A DNA stretch of 64,000 nt from Virgibacillus sp. NKC19-3 (GCF_019837165.1 NZ_JAGYHC010000001.1:744001-808000); one strand, 5' to 3'; counted from the stretch's first letter, positions 17,878 through 26,814 are shown. Notes: a model not told the origin generated them from the letters alone. Made by a program: numbers and translations.

Positions 17878-18792
17878 GTGGTAAATTATCATCATATGTA
17901 CGACAAATTAATAAAGCTAACACCAGAGACAAATGTGATGGTGAATGAACCTTTAAAAAATCATACGTACACTCATCTTGGCGGAGAGGCTGATTTTTTA
18001 GTAACACCAGAAACATATGAACAAGTGCAAGAAATTGTAAAGCTTGCAAATACAGAAACAATTCCATTTACTTTACTTGGAAACGGATCTAATTTGATTG
18101 TTAAAGATGGAGGGATTCGCGGAATTGTCATGAATCTGAAAAAGCTGACCTCCGTTCAAACAGATGGGGCGATCATTGTTGCACAAAGTGGCGCTAGAAT
18201 TATCGATGTTTCCAGGGAAGCATTACGCGTGAAACTTTCTGGTTTGGAATTCGCTTGTGGCATTCCAGGTTCTGTAGGTGGCGCATTGTTTATGAATGCA
18301 GGTGCGTATGGTGGAGAAATTAAGGATGTTCTCATACGTACAAAGGTTGTTGATCGAGAAGGAACCCTCCTGGATCTATCTGCTGAGCAACTGGACCTCA
18401 CATACCGCGCCAGTAACATACCGGAAAAGGGATATATCGTATTAGAAGCTACATTTTCATTAAAAGTAGGTGAATACGAGGAAATAAAAGCAATGATGGA
18501 TGATCTAACCTATAAGCGTGAATCGAAGCAACCATTGGAATATCCGTCGTGTGGAAGCGTATTTAAACGTCCACCAGGCTATTTTGCTGGGAAATTAATT
18601 CAGGACAGCGCACTTCAGGGACAAGAAATCGGAGGAGCCCAAGTGTCATTGAAACATGCTGGTTTCATTGTAAATAAAAATGATGCAACAGCAAAAGAAT
18701 ACATTGCTTTAATTCACCATGTGCAGGATACGGTAAAAGGAAAATTCGGCGTTAACCTTGAACGCGAAGTGAAGATTATTGGGGAAGACTGA
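17878..18792 (+). CDS. murB: UDP-N-acetylenolpyruvoylglucosamine reductase
   Basis: FAD enzyme that reduces UDP-GlcNAc-enolpyruvate to UDP-MurNAc for peptidoglycan. TPETNVMVNEPLKNHTYTHLGG begins the FAD domain (quoted part: NEPLKNHTYTHLGG); LLGNGSNLIV binds FAD; the catalytic serine lies in YPSCGSVFKRP and HAGFIVN is near the C-terminal active site. At 304 residues it is a type II MurB like B. subtilis. GTG 17878 with AAAGGA is taken as start; ATG 17896 is an alternative. A strong terminator follows. Confidence 0.93.
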   Translation: MVNYHHMYDKLIKLTPETNVMVNEPLKNHTYTHLGGEADFLVTPETYEQVQEIVKLANTETIPFTLLGNGSNLIVKDGGIRGIVMNLKKLTSVQTDGAIIVAQSGARIIDVSREALRVKLSGLEFACGIPGSVGGALFMNAGAYGGEIKDVLIRTKVVDREGTLLDLSAEQLDLTYRASNIPEKGYIVLEATFSLKVGEYEEIKAMMDDLTYKRESKQPLEYPSCGSVFKRPPGYFAGKLIQDSALQGQEIGGAQVSLKHAGFIVNKNDATAKEYIALIHHVQDTVKGKFGVNLEREVKIIGED

Positions 18793-18805
18793 TGAACATA
18801 ATAGG

Positions 18806-18847
18806 AAAAGCTGCAGGTATGCTCAGTGAGGAGCCTGTAGCTTTTTT
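18806..18847 (+). terminator. Terminator after murB
   Basis: Stem AAAAGCTGCAGG / CCTGTAGCTTTT (one G-T pair) with T6, fourteen bases after the murB stop. Confidence 0.88.
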
Positions 18848-18914
18848 GTGAGGTTGAACAGGTAGACAAATCAGTCTATGCGACTGAACGGAGAGGGATA
18901 AACTTAGAGTCCAT

Positions 18915-19126
18915 TCTCAGGTACATGATTCGGGTAAATTAAGTCCTAGCATGTACCTGATAGTCTATCTCAAGTACATGATTCGAGCCAATCGAGTGCA
19001 AGCATGTACCTGATAGCTCATCTCAAGTACATGATTCGAGCCAATCGAGTGCAAGCATGTACCTGATAGTCTATCTCAAGTATATGATTCGAGCCAATCG
19101 AGTGCAAGCATGTACCTGATAGCTGT
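18915..19126. repeat. Four tandem 53-bp palindromic repeats
   Basis: Four contiguous copies start at 18915, 18968, 19021 and 19074, exactly 53 bp apart. Each carries the arms CAGGTACATG (or CAAGTACATG; last copy CAAGTATATG) and CATGTACCTG, so every unit can fold into a hairpin; copies 2-4 also share GAGCCAATCGAGTGCAAG in the loop. No spacers separate them, so this is not a CRISPR array. The block fills most of the space between murB and the ehu operon terminator. Confidence 0.9.
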
Positions 19127-19178
19127 TTTCTGGCACGTGCTTCGGTCCATTCGCTTCCTTTTCAACACCACATAAATG

Positions 19179-19210
19179 AAAAGCGTCCCTGCCACATATG
19201 ACAGAGACAC
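19179..19210 (-). terminator. Terminator of the ehu operon
   Basis: Read leftward, a fully paired 12-bp stem GTGTCTCTGTCA / TGGCAGGGACGC (with G-U pairs) is followed by TTTT, five bases after the ehuA stop. Confidence 0.8.
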
Positions 19211-19214
19211 TATT

Positions 19215-19985
19215 CTATCTTCTAAAACGATGCAAAAAGCTTTGCAGGCGTTCATTTGTTGAATGCTCCAGCACCTGGCTTGGAGATCCTTGCTCAGCAA
19301 TGACCCCATCATCCAGGAATAAGACTTTATCGGCAATATCAAGTGCAAATTCCATTTCATGGGTGACGAGTATCATTGCCATTTCACCTTCTTTTGCCAG
19401 ATCTCGAATGACTTCAAGCACTTCCCCAACAAGTTCAGGATCAAGTGCTGAAGTTACTTCATCAAATAACATCACTTTTGGACGCATCACCAATGCCCGT
19501 GCCATTGCTACCCGCTGCTTCTGTCCACCGGAGAGTTGACTTGGGTACATATCCAGCTTATCACCAAGCCCAACCTTTTCCAGCATTTCAGCAGATTGCT
19601 TCCGTGCTTCTTCTTTATCGGATTTACGAACATGGATGAGTGCCGACATGCAGTTTTTTAAAATAGTCATATGCGGAAATAGATTAAAATGCTGGAACAC
19701 CATCCCAATATTGTCACGTACTTCTCGTAGATGTTTTTCATTTGCTTGGACCATTTTACCGTTCTTTTCCATCTTCCAAAGATTGACGCCATCGACGATG
19801 ATGTCACCTGATGTTGGTGTCTCCAATGTCATTAACATACGAATAATTGTCGTTTTACCAGAACCACTTGGTCCAATAACAGCCACTTTTTCAGCCGGTT
19901 TAATGTCCAGGTCAATTCCAGTTAATACTTTCACATCACCAAATGATTTGTGAACATCTTTAAATTGTACAATAGGTTCTAACAT
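19215..19985 (-). CDS. ehuA: Ectoine/hydroxyectoine ABC transporter ATP-binding protein
   Basis: ATPase of 256 residues for a polar-amino-acid-type importer. Walker A GPSGSGKTT is at 38-46, the signature LSGGQ at 151-155 and Walker B VMLFDE at 171-176. EhuA assignment rests on the company of EhuB, EhuC and EhuD and on the characteristic long VNLWKMEKNGKMVQANEKHL insert at about 68-86. The start shares bases with the ehuD stop (TAATG). Ectoine uptake is osmoprotective and also supplies carbon; control is probably by osmolarity, not visible here. Confidence 0.85.
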   Translation of the reverse strand: MLEPIVQFKDVHKSFGDVKVLTGIDLDIKPAEKVAVIGPSGSGKTTIIRMLMTLETPTSGDIIVDGVNLWKMEKNGKMVQANEKHLREVRDNIGMVFQHFNLFPHMTILKNCMSALIHVRKSDKEEARKQSAEMLEKVGLGDKLDMYPSQLSGGQKQRVAMARALVMRPKVMLFDEVTSALDPELVGEVLEVIRDLAKEGEMAMILVTHEMEFALDIADKVLFLDDGVIAEQGSPSQVLEHSTNERLQSFLHRFRR

Positions 19986-20704
19986 TAGGCTGCTCCCCTT
20001 TTTTCAATGGTACTTAGTGCTGACTTTTTATTGAAGTTTCCATTTACTCTATTCTCTAATTTTTTAATTAGAATGGCAGATGGATAACTCAATATCAGGA
20101 ATAGAATTGCCACAATGGTTAATGGCTCTATATATGTCCAATGTTGCGCTCCGTAATCGTTCGCCATTTGCAAAATACCTACAACACCGATGGTTGATGC
20201 TAGTGGAACTTCCTTAAACATGATAATCAAGTAATTTCCAAGCATCGGAATGGTGGGTGGTATCGCTTGTGGTAATACAATCTTAGTCCATTTCTGCCTC
20301 GTTGAAAAATTTAATGCACGAGAAGCTTCCCATTGCCCCTTATCAACACCATCGATTCCTGAACGGTAGACCTCTCCAATATATGTACTAAAATGTATTC
20401 CAAGACCTAATACAGCACTTGTAAATGGACTTAAGGCTACCCCGACAACAGGGATCATCGGCCATGCATAATAAAGAAAGAATAATTGAACAAGTGGCGG
20501 AGTGGAACGAATGAATTCCATTATCCATGTAATCACCCAGTTGAAGGGTTTATTGGGTACTCTTCTTAAAAGTGTCCAAACAAGGCCAAATACTAATGCA
20601 AATAAGTAGCACGCAATGGTTAGCCCCAACGTTATGCCAATCCCCTGGATAACGATAGGGAAGGCATCAGCAAATGTCTCCCAGCTCCAGCTATTGTTAT
20701 TCAT
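19985..20704 (-). CDS. ehuD: Ectoine/hydroxyectoine ABC transporter permease EhuD
   Basis: HisM/ArtQ-type permease of 239 residues with about five membrane segments. The EAA-like coupling loop is GQWEASRALNFSTRQKWTKI, followed by VLPQAIPPTIPMLGNYL. MEFIRSTPPLVQLFFLYYAW matches the conserved periplasmic segment of this subfamily. TAATG overlap with both neighbours shows tight coupling. It should form a heterodimer with EhuC. Confidence 0.83.
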   Translation of the reverse strand: MNNNSWSWETFADAFPIVIQGIGITLGLTIACYLFALVFGLVWTLLRRVPNKPFNWVITWIMEFIRSTPPLVQLFFLYYAWPMIPVVGVALSPFTSAVLGLGIHFSTYIGEVYRSGIDGVDKGQWEASRALNFSTRQKWTKIVLPQAIPPTIPMLGNYLIIMFKEVPLASTIGVVGILQMANDYGAQHWTYIEPLTIVAILFLILSYPSAILIKKLENRVNGNFNKKSALSTIEKRGAA

Positions 20705-21372
20705 TAGTTAGCCACTCCCTTCTTGGAAACTTGCTCCATTTTCCGGGTTAGCCATATTAGTGGGAGTGCCATAATAAAGTAGAATACGAGCACTAACAGG
20801 TACACCATTGGTGCTTGTGACAAATCGTTGCTTCTTAAAATATCACCGTAATATAATATGTCTGTCATACCAATTAACGATACGAGGGATGTAGCTTTTA
20901 ACATCTGGATAAGGTAATTCCCGAACTCCGGTAACATCATACGTACAGCTTGCGGGAAAATAACAAGCCGCATTCGTTGCAAGCGAGACATATTAAGTGC
21001 TGTGGCAGCTTCCGTTTGCCCCTTCGCTATAGAAAGAATCGACCCGCGTACGACTTCAGACATGTATGCGCCGTAGTTTAAGGCAATAGCAATAACACCT
21101 GCCCACCAATTACTGCCAAGTTCAATTCCAAAAAGAATAGGGATGGCATAAAATAACCAGAATAATTGGACGATTAAAGAAGTACCACGAAATATTTCTA
21201 CATAAAAACCGGTGAATTTACGAAGTACAATATTATTTGAAAGGCGGCATAATCCGGCAATAAATGCCATCAGATATCCAAAAAAGGCAGAAGCAAGAAG
21301 AACAGTAATTGTGATGGTAATTCCTTGCATTAACACCGGGAATATATCAATGATTGCATTAATGGTAATCAC
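20704..21372 (-). CDS. ehuC: Ectoine/hydroxyectoine ABC transporter permease EhuC
   Basis: Second HisM-type permease, 222 residues, with FYVEIFRGTSLIVQLFWLFY and the coupling loop GQTEAATALNMSRLQRMRLV. The start is odd: the only near-upstream canonical codon is GTG 21372, but it lies inside the ribosome site AAAGGAGTGAT, leaving no spacer. An ATT codon three codons on would have proper spacing, and the first ATG is at residue 15. I keep GTG because the family has about this N-terminal length. Confidence 0.8.
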   Translation of the reverse strand: MITINAIIDIFPVLMQGITITITVLLASAFFGYLMAFIAGLCRLSNNIVLRKFTGFYVEIFRGTSLIVQLFWLFYAIPILFGIELGSNWWAGVIAIALNYGAYMSEVVRGSILSIAKGQTEAATALNMSRLQRMRLVIFPQAVRMMLPEFGNYLIQMLKATSLVSLIGMTDILYYGDILRSNDLSQAPMVYLLVLVFYFIMALPLIWLTRKMEQVSKKGVAN

Positions 21373-21400
21373 TCCTTTGTCGTATTGGATGTGAAAAAAT

Positions 21401-21439
21401 ATAGGTCCAGTTCTCCTCGGGCGAGGAGCCAGACCCTAT
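21401..21439 (-). other. Intercistronic hairpin between ehuB and ehuC
   Basis: Nested palindrome: CTCCTCG-gg-CGAGGAG (21413-21428) inside ATAGGTC / GACCCTAT. No T-run follows. It is placed just after the binding-protein gene, where such hairpins usually protect or process the mRNA so that more binding protein than membrane protein is made. Function inferred. Confidence 0.6.
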
Positions 21440-21472
21440 GGAGCAACTATTTTCATACGTTTTTAATGTAAA

Positions 21473-22390
21473 TTAATAATTTTCTCCGTTGCATACGGAC
21501 TCTGCTGTAATTTCTCCAGCAGCCACGGAGTTACTGTCTGGATCAAATCCATTTGCTTCCAGGAGTTCCTCTACCGTCCCATCTTCTTTTAAATCTTGAA
21601 GTGCTTCATTGTAGGCGTCACGAAGATCGGTATTATCCGGATGGAATGCCGGTGCTCCCCAGCTTGGCACACCCTCAATATCCGGTTGCTCAAAGTTCTC
21701 TACGAATTCAAGCTGTGATTCATCAGACGTTTCCATGGCCAGTCTAAGCGTCATTTCTGTTGCCGTTGTAACGTCAGCTCTATCTGCTTGAATAGCAGAA
21801 AAGGTTGCTGGAATATCCGGAGCATTTGTTATTTGATCTTCACTTACCCCCATTGTTTCCAAATAGCCAATTTCTGTTGTACCAGACATGACTGAAACCC
21901 TAACATCAGGATTTTCAGCAATATCCTCATAGCTTTCTATACCTAATGGGTTTCCTGCTTGAACAACAAGCCCTTCACCATACACCATTTCCGGTTCAGC
22001 AAATATCGCATTCTCACAACGCTCTGGTGTGATTGCCATTCCCGAAGTAACAACATCATATTGTCCTGCGTTTAATCCAGGAATTAATTGGCTGTAATCC
22101 TGTAGTTGTGAATCCATATCATCTACCCCAAGCTCTGCAAATACGGCTTTCGCTATATCTACGGCTGCTCCTTTTAGCTCCCCGTCATCTCCTTGGTAAC
22201 CATATGGCTCTTCATTGGCAAAACCAACTGTAACTGTACCAGACTCCTGTAATTCTGCTAGTTTATCATCTGGTTGGGAACTGCCTTCCCCGCCTCCATT
22301 ATCTCCGCCTGCTTCTTCATCTGATCCCCCGCAAGCTGCTAGTACAACAATCGTTAGCAAAAATAAGAAAATAAGTAATGATTTTTTCAT
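21473..22390 (-). CDS. ehuB: Ectoine/hydroxyectoine-binding lipoprotein EhuB
   Basis: Extracellular solute-binding lipoprotein of 305 residues. The signal peptide ends in LAAC (Cys20) followed by a Gly/Glu-rich tether. The mature part matches EhuB landmarks: KLAELQESGTVTVGFANEEP, the ligand-domain IPGLNAGQYDVVTSGM, the ITPERC cysteine motif, NPLGIESYEDIAENPDV, and a C-terminal ITAESVC. AAAGGGAGGTC precedes the ATG. First gene of ehuBCDA. The assignment is by recognised motifs rather than a search; another polar amino acid remains possible. Confidence 0.82.
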   Translation of the reverse strand: MKKSLLIFLFLLTIVVLAACGGSDEEAGGDNGGGEGSSQPDDKLAELQESGTVTVGFANEEPYGYQGDDGELKGAAVDIAKAVFAELGVDDMDSQLQDYSQLIPGLNAGQYDVVTSGMAITPERCENAIFAEPEMVYGEGLVVQAGNPLGIESYEDIAENPDVRVSVMSGTTEIGYLETMGVSEDQITNAPDIPATFSAIQADRADVTTATEMTLRLAMETSDESQLEFVENFEQPDIEGVPSWGAPAFHPDNTDLRDAYNEALQDLKEDGTVEELLEANGFDPDSNSVAAGEITAESVCNGENY

Positions 22391-22885
22391 TTCTAAATGA
22401 CCTCCCTTTAAATTTGAAAAAATAATTTCGCTAGTAGTGAAAAGACTGTTTAAAAAGCTAAGAAAGTATAAATGTCTGCGCTTTTGTTCCTAGGTATAAA
22501 TCACCTATCAATTTCGAAAAAAAAACTGCAGGATAGAAGGGGGGATTCTTGACAATCCAAGCATTATTGGAGTGGCTTCAGAATGCCAAATTTTCTAACG
22601 AGCAATATAATCTTATGTTATAGGTAAATTTTCATTCGTACAAATCCAATATTTATAAATTATTTGTAAAATGGCCGCAAATTCTTTGGTTAAAAGAATG
22701 AGTGAAGCATATACCGAAAAATCCTCCGTTTAATTTTGATTTGCTTGTAAATAGATAAAATTTGCACAAATATGCATGTCATTTTTCCATTTACGAATAA
22801 GTTTATATGAATAGACAGAATGATAGAAAGCAAGATATGATAACAATAAGCAACGTCTACGTATTAGGTAAAGTGAGGGTTTAAA
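22391..22885. other. Intergenic region between ehuB and ytzI
   Basis: Divergent region of 495 bases, AT-rich. It must hold the ehu promoter, but I see no convincing -35/-10 pair. A small IR (TAGGTgatttatACCTA, near 22495) and a 24-codon frame (22549-22623, TTG start behind AGGGGGGATTC) are the only structures noted. The short frame has no recognisable product. Confidence 0.4.
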
Positions 22886-23056
22886 ATGGGAGATTATTTA
22901 CTTGTTGGGATTATTTCCATTATTGCTGTAGTAGGAGTCCTGTTGTTGTCACTATTGACGCTGTCCAAGGGATATGCGTATAAGCATTCGATTGATCCTC
23001 ATCCGGATGAAGAGCAATCAGAAGAATCACAAGAGGAAAGGGGCAATTCAGGTTGA
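22886..23056 (+). CDS. ytzI: YtzI-like small membrane protein
   Basis: 56-residue protein: a hydrophobic helix at about 4-27 (VGIISIIAVVGVLLLSLLTL), then SKGYAYKHSIDPHP and a Glu/Ser-rich tail. The SK-YAYKH-IDP pattern after one membrane span matches B. subtilis YtzI, whose function is unknown. GTGAGGG lies seven bases before the ATG. Its stop TGA overlaps the TTG start of the next gene by four bases, so the two are likely coupled. Confidence 0.75.
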   Translation: MGDYLLVGIISIIAVVGVLLLSLLTLSKGYAYKHSIDPHPDEEQSEESQEERGNSG

Positions 23057-24042
23057 AATTTTCTACAATTGGAACAAGCTGGATAACAGAAACGTTCATT
23101 GCAGCTGCTCATCGAACAGGGAAAGCAACGCTTACATCTGTATATTCACGTTCAGCTGAAAAAGCTAGAGCATTTGCTGAGAAAAATGGGGCGAAAAGCT
23201 GGTATACGGACATGAATGCAATGCTAGAAGAAGAAACGGATTATATTTATATTGCTTCACCAAATAGCATACATGTGGCGCATGTATTAAATTGTCTGGC
23301 ATATAAAAAGCATATTTTCTGTGAGAAGCCGATGGTATATACAAAGCAACAATTAGATGAAATAAAGACGCAAGCAAAAAAGCAAGGGGTATTTATTTTT
23401 GAAGGATATAGACACTTATTTTCTCCTAATTATAAAACGCTAAAAAATACATTACCAAAATTAGGACAGGTTCGTAGTGTATTGTTGCAGTACATACAGT
23501 ATTCCTCGCGCTATGATGCTTACAAGGAGGGGAGCGTTCCAAATGTATTTTCTAAGGAGTTTGCGGGTGGGGCATTAATGGATCTGGGAGTCTATCCGTT
23601 AAGTATGGCAATCGATTTGTTCGGGAAACCAACGAACGTTGATTATTTCCCTGTGTTTCTATCAAATGGGATTGATGGAAGTGGGACATTAATGGTCACG
23701 TATGAGGATTTCAATGTAACCATTATGTGTTCGAAAATCGCTCAAGGTATGATCCCTTCCGAAATTCATGGAGAGAATGGGACACTGACCATGGATCATC
23801 TTGCTCCAATTCAATCGTTGAAGTTGTATGATCTAACATCGAAGGAAACCCGTGAGCTTGCACAGTCCCAATATGATTTGGACATGGTGTATGAGATTGA
23901 AGCGTTTGTGAAAATGGTGGAAACGAATGATAGTGTGTATCATGATTGGTTATTGGAAAGAAGCGGCCATGTCGCAGATGAACTGGAGAAGGCTAGAAAG
24001 AGCCAAGGGATTTTATTTCCAGGAGATTCGAACTTAGCTTAG
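23053..24042 (+). CDS. Gfo/Idh/MocA-family oxidoreductase (YulF-like)
   Basis: NAD(P)-dependent sugar or cyclitol-type dehydrogenase of 329 residues. The N-terminal Rossmann fold starts FSTIGTSWITETF; the family motif EKP is at about 93-95 (HIFCEKPMVYT). The C-terminal substrate domain contains GGALMDLGVYPLSMAIDLFG. TTG 23053 is chosen because GAGGAAAGGGG lies upstream and the start overlaps the ytzI stop. Length matches B. subtilis YulF (about 328 aa). Substrate unknown. A terminator follows at 24151. Confidence 0.82.
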   Translation: MKFSTIGTSWITETFIAAAHRTGKATLTSVYSRSAEKARAFAEKNGAKSWYTDMNAMLEEETDYIYIASPNSIHVAHVLNCLAYKKHIFCEKPMVYTKQQLDEIKTQAKKQGVFIFEGYRHLFSPNYKTLKNTLPKLGQVRSVLLQYIQYSSRYDAYKEGSVPNVFSKEFAGGALMDLGVYPLSMAIDLFGKPTNVDYFPVFLSNGIDGSGTLMVTYEDFNVTIMCSKIAQGMIPSEIHGENGTLTMDHLAPIQSLKLYDLTSKETRELAQSQYDLDMVYEIEAFVKMVETNDSVYHDWLLERSGHVADELEKARKSQGILFPGDSNLA

Positions 24043-24150
24043 TCGCTCGACTACTGTTTTCGTTTTATAGATGAATTTTTCAACTTAAATAAAAAGATGT
24101 TGGGATATTTAAGATGTTAAGTCTTGACATCGATTCCGTATAGAAACAGT

Positions 24151-24191
24151 AAAAGCCAATCTTCTGAACTTATATCTAAAGATTGGCTTTT
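24151..24191 (+). terminator. Terminator after the oxidoreductase
   Basis: Stem AAAAGCCAATCTT / AAGATTGGCTTTT, about 110 bases after the stop codon. The remaining bases to 24456 are AT-rich and I see no gene in them. Confidence 0.82.
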
Positions 24192-24456
24192 ATGTTCATC
24201 TATGCATTAAAACCGCTTTAATCACCCCTTTTATCTCTTATAGAAAATTATCCTGACGGAAATATAGGAGAACAAATACAGTAGGATTTTCTATTTGGAT
24301 AAATGGCAGTGTTTACGTGTTATAAATGGGTTGCGGAATGGCTTATTTTTGAGTTCTCTATATTTTATTGACAGATATACGCAGTTTCAGAAGGAATTCC
24401 TGTTTGAATTACGAATGGTTATTTTCCTAAGGGGAGGTGTATTCCACCATGGCCAA

Positions 24457-25035
24457 CTACTGGCCTGCCTCATTTTGGCTACCGTCAGGATCTGGTCGCA
24501 TTCCTCTTTGCAGTTGGTCAATACGTAATCCGAAATCCATTTGCAGGTGGGGGTAATCTTTAAAGCTCTCCCAGTCTCCACCCCAGTCAAATCCTAATTC
24601 TTTTGCAAGGTCAGCGACTTCAAACCAGTCAGATTTTCCATTATCATTTCCATCATAGTGAATATCCCAGATCAGCTCCCCATTATCATCACGGAGTGCA
24701 TAATCGATAGCTAGTCCATAATTATGATATGACTGGCCGCCCCTTGCATTTGTAACAATATTACCGCTTGTTGATCTTCCTTGCTCATAAAGCTCATTTT
24801 GTCTATCGATCGAGCGTATTTCCTCTGTAATAACAACATCAATATCTATTTCAGCTGCTTGCTCTAGCAATTCGTTTTTCTTTTCTTCTACAATTGGATG
24901 CAGTTCAGTTGGGAGGGATGCATCCTCATCCATGTCTATATCGTTATCTTCTATTCGGTTATATAATAGGAATAGAGTAGTTACAAATAGAATTATAATC
25001 ATCCAAGGGAGGAGTATTTTTCGAATGCCTTTCAT
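24457..25035 (-). CDS. cwlK: Peptidase M15-type cell-wall peptidase (CwlK-like), membrane anchored
   Basis: Zinc peptidase of 192 residues acting on peptidoglycan peptides outside the membrane. A membrane anchor spans 7-26, then an acidic linker. The metal motif is SYHNYGLAIDYA (His104, Asp111) and the C-terminal GGDWESFKDYPHLQM (His163), as in CwlK/VanY. Family members cut D-Ala-D-Ala or L-Ala-D-Glu bonds; CwlK of B. subtilis does the latter. The C-terminal tail is short and polar. Single gene, convergent with the oxidoreductase. Confidence 0.85.
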   Translation of the reverse strand: MKGIRKILLPWMIIILFVTTLFLLYNRIEDNDIDMDEDASLPTELHPIVEEKKNELLEQAAEIDIDVVITEEIRSIDRQNELYEQGRSTSGNIVTNARGGQSYHNYGLAIDYALRDDNGELIWDIHYDGNDNGKSDWFEVADLAKELGFDWGGDWESFKDYPHLQMDFGLRIDQLQRGMRPDPDGSQNEAGQ

Positions 25036-25231
25036 ATGGGTTCGATCCTACTTTCTAGAAGTTTACTACGCTTTATTTTATCATTTCTTTGCAGGTGGCT
25101 TCGACTTTTTTCCCCTGAGGAAATCTCTGAGTACAATCGAAATGATAAAAGAGAGCCTGGCCTTTGGACATTTTTGACGTTGTAACCATGTTGATTTCCC
25201 AAATACTAGTATGAAACATGCACGTTTTCCC

Positions 25232-25260
25232 TTGAAAAATAAACCGTTTACATATATGAT
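25232..25260 (+). promoter_or_regulatory. uxaC promoter with cre-like site
   Basis: TTGAAA (25232-25237) and TATGAT (25255-25260) with 17 bases between. Inside lies AATAAACCGTTTACAT, which fits the cre form TGWAANCGNTNWCA except for the first TG. The operator at 25273 follows at about +6, so a repressor would block the start region. Confidence 0.55.
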
Positions 25261-25272
25261 GATAATATATAG

Positions 25273-25289
25273 TTTGTTTGGTAAACAAA
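25273..25289. promoter_or_regulatory. XylR/ROK-type operator upstream of uxaC
   Basis: TTTGTTTGGTAAACAAA, a perfect 7-bp inverted repeat around GGT, directly after the predicted promoter. The Bacillus xyl operator, as I remember it, has the same 17-bp architecture (TTTGTTTGGGCAACAAA). Near-identical sites occur at 29665 and 61797 in this window, and a ROK regulator of the XylR type is encoded 3 kb downstream. Confidence 0.75.
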
Positions 25290-25384
25290 ATAATGTTGTA
25301 ATGGAATAATAAAAGCACGTTATTTGGAGAATGAAGCGAGGAACGACACACTATTTTCAACAAATGAAGAAAGGCTGATGAAGA

Positions 25385-26782
25385 ATGAAAACATTTATTA
25401 CCGACGATTTTTTATTGTATAATGAAACAGCAAAAGAACTCTATCATAATACAGCAAAGCATTTACCAATCATCGATTATCATAATCACTTAAACCATGA
25501 AGAAATTCTGCAAGATAAACATTACCATAATTTGTCCGAAATCTGGCTGGCTGGAGATCATTATAAATGGAGAGCGATGCGTGCAAACGGTACGGATGAA
25601 GCTTATATAACCGGGGATAAAAGTGATTATGAGAAATTTCTGGCATGGGCTAAAACAGTGCCAAATACATTTGGTAACCCACTGTATCACTGGACGCACC
25701 TGGAACTATTGCGTTATTTTGATATAGATGTTGTATTTAATGAAGATACTGCACCAGCCATTTGGGAGGAAGCAAACCGAAAGCTTCGTGCACCAGAACG
25801 TTCCGTAAGATCTATGCTTAAAAAAGATAATGTGGAGTTTGTCGGAACAACAGACGATCCAACAGATGACCTCGCAAACCACATCCAATTAGCAGCGGAA
25901 GGGTTTTCGCCTAAAGTATCACCATCTTTCCGTCCGGATAAAGGGTTGGGCATTGAAAAAGACGACTTCCTTCCATGGGTAGAAAAACTAGGAAAGGTTA
26001 CCAATGCGGAGATTGAAACCTATGATGCTTTTCTTGGTGCATTAGCAAAACGAGTCGACTATTTTGATAAACATGGCTGCAGAAGTTCCGACCATGGCAT
26101 TAATGTTTTATATTATGAAAAAGCATCAAAAGCTGAAGTAGCTTCCATTTTTGCGAAACGCTTAAAAGGAGAAGAGCTTCCTACTAAAGAAGTGGATCAA
26201 TTTAAAACATATACATTGCTTACACTCGGGGAATTATACGCGGATAAAGGGTGGGCCATGCAACTTCATATTAGCCCGCTTCGAAATAATAATACGAAGA
26301 TGTTTAAAAAACTTGGAGCTGACAGTGGTTTCGATTCCATTAATGACCCACAGATTGCTGAAAAATTAGCAGCATTACTGGATGCATTGGAAGAAAGAGA
26401 TAAACTTCCAAAAACCATTTTGTATAGTCTAAACGCGAATGATTATGATGTGCTCGCTGCGATGGCAGGAAATTATCAAAACGCTGAAATCCCCGGAAAG
26501 GTTCAGTTTGGAACTGCATGGTGGTTTAATGATACAATAGATGGCATGGAGAACCAAATGAAGACATTAGCAAATATCGGGCTAATCCGTCATTTTATTG
26601 GAATGCTGACGGATTCGAGAAGTTTCCTGTCATTCTCACGTCATGAATATTTCAGAAGAATCTTATGTAATTTGCTGGGATCCTGGGTGGAAGAAGGAAA
26701 AGTACCAAAAGATATGGGACTACTTGAGAAGTACGTTCGCGGAATTTGTTACGAAAATGCAAAGCGGTATTTTTCTCTCTAA
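25385..26782 (+). CDS. uxaC: Glucuronate isomerase
   Basis: Converts D-glucuronate to D-fructuronate (and galacturonate to tagaturonate), 465 residues, amidohydrolase-like TIM barrel. IIDYHNHLNHEEI holds the N-terminal metal histidines; HWTHLELLRYF, VGTTDDPTDDL, PSFRPDKG and the C-terminal LTDSRSFLSFSRHEYFRR are UxaC landmarks. AAAGG precedes the ATG. gndA follows after 32 bases in the same operon. Regulation: a cre-like site and a XylR-type operator sit before it. uxuA, uxuB or a glucuronide transporter are not adjacent, which is unusual. Confidence 0.93.
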   Translation: MKTFITDDFLLYNETAKELYHNTAKHLPIIDYHNHLNHEEILQDKHYHNLSEIWLAGDHYKWRAMRANGTDEAYITGDKSDYEKFLAWAKTVPNTFGNPLYHWTHLELLRYFDIDVVFNEDTAPAIWEEANRKLRAPERSVRSMLKKDNVEFVGTTDDPTDDLANHIQLAAEGFSPKVSPSFRPDKGLGIEKDDFLPWVEKLGKVTNAEIETYDAFLGALAKRVDYFDKHGCRSSDHGINVLYYEKASKAEVASIFAKRLKGEELPTKEVDQFKTYTLLTLGELYADKGWAMQLHISPLRNNNTKMFKKLGADSGFDSINDPQIAEKLAALLDALEERDKLPKTILYSLNANDYDVLAAMAGNYQNAEIPGKVQFGTAWWFNDTIDGMENQMKTLANIGLIRHFIGMLTDSRSFLSFSRHEYFRRILCNLLGSWVEEGKVPKDMGLLEKYVRGICYENAKRYFSL

Positions 26783-26814
26783 GCATTAAACTATAGGTAA
26801 GGAAGGTAAAGAAT

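Noticed and set aside
18915-19126. CRISPR array
   Set aside because: The 53-bp units are contiguous; there are no unique spacers and no cas genes nearby.
24295-24528. 77-codon rightward frame
   Set aside because: It overlaps the end of the CwlK-like gene on the other strand and shows no family or site.
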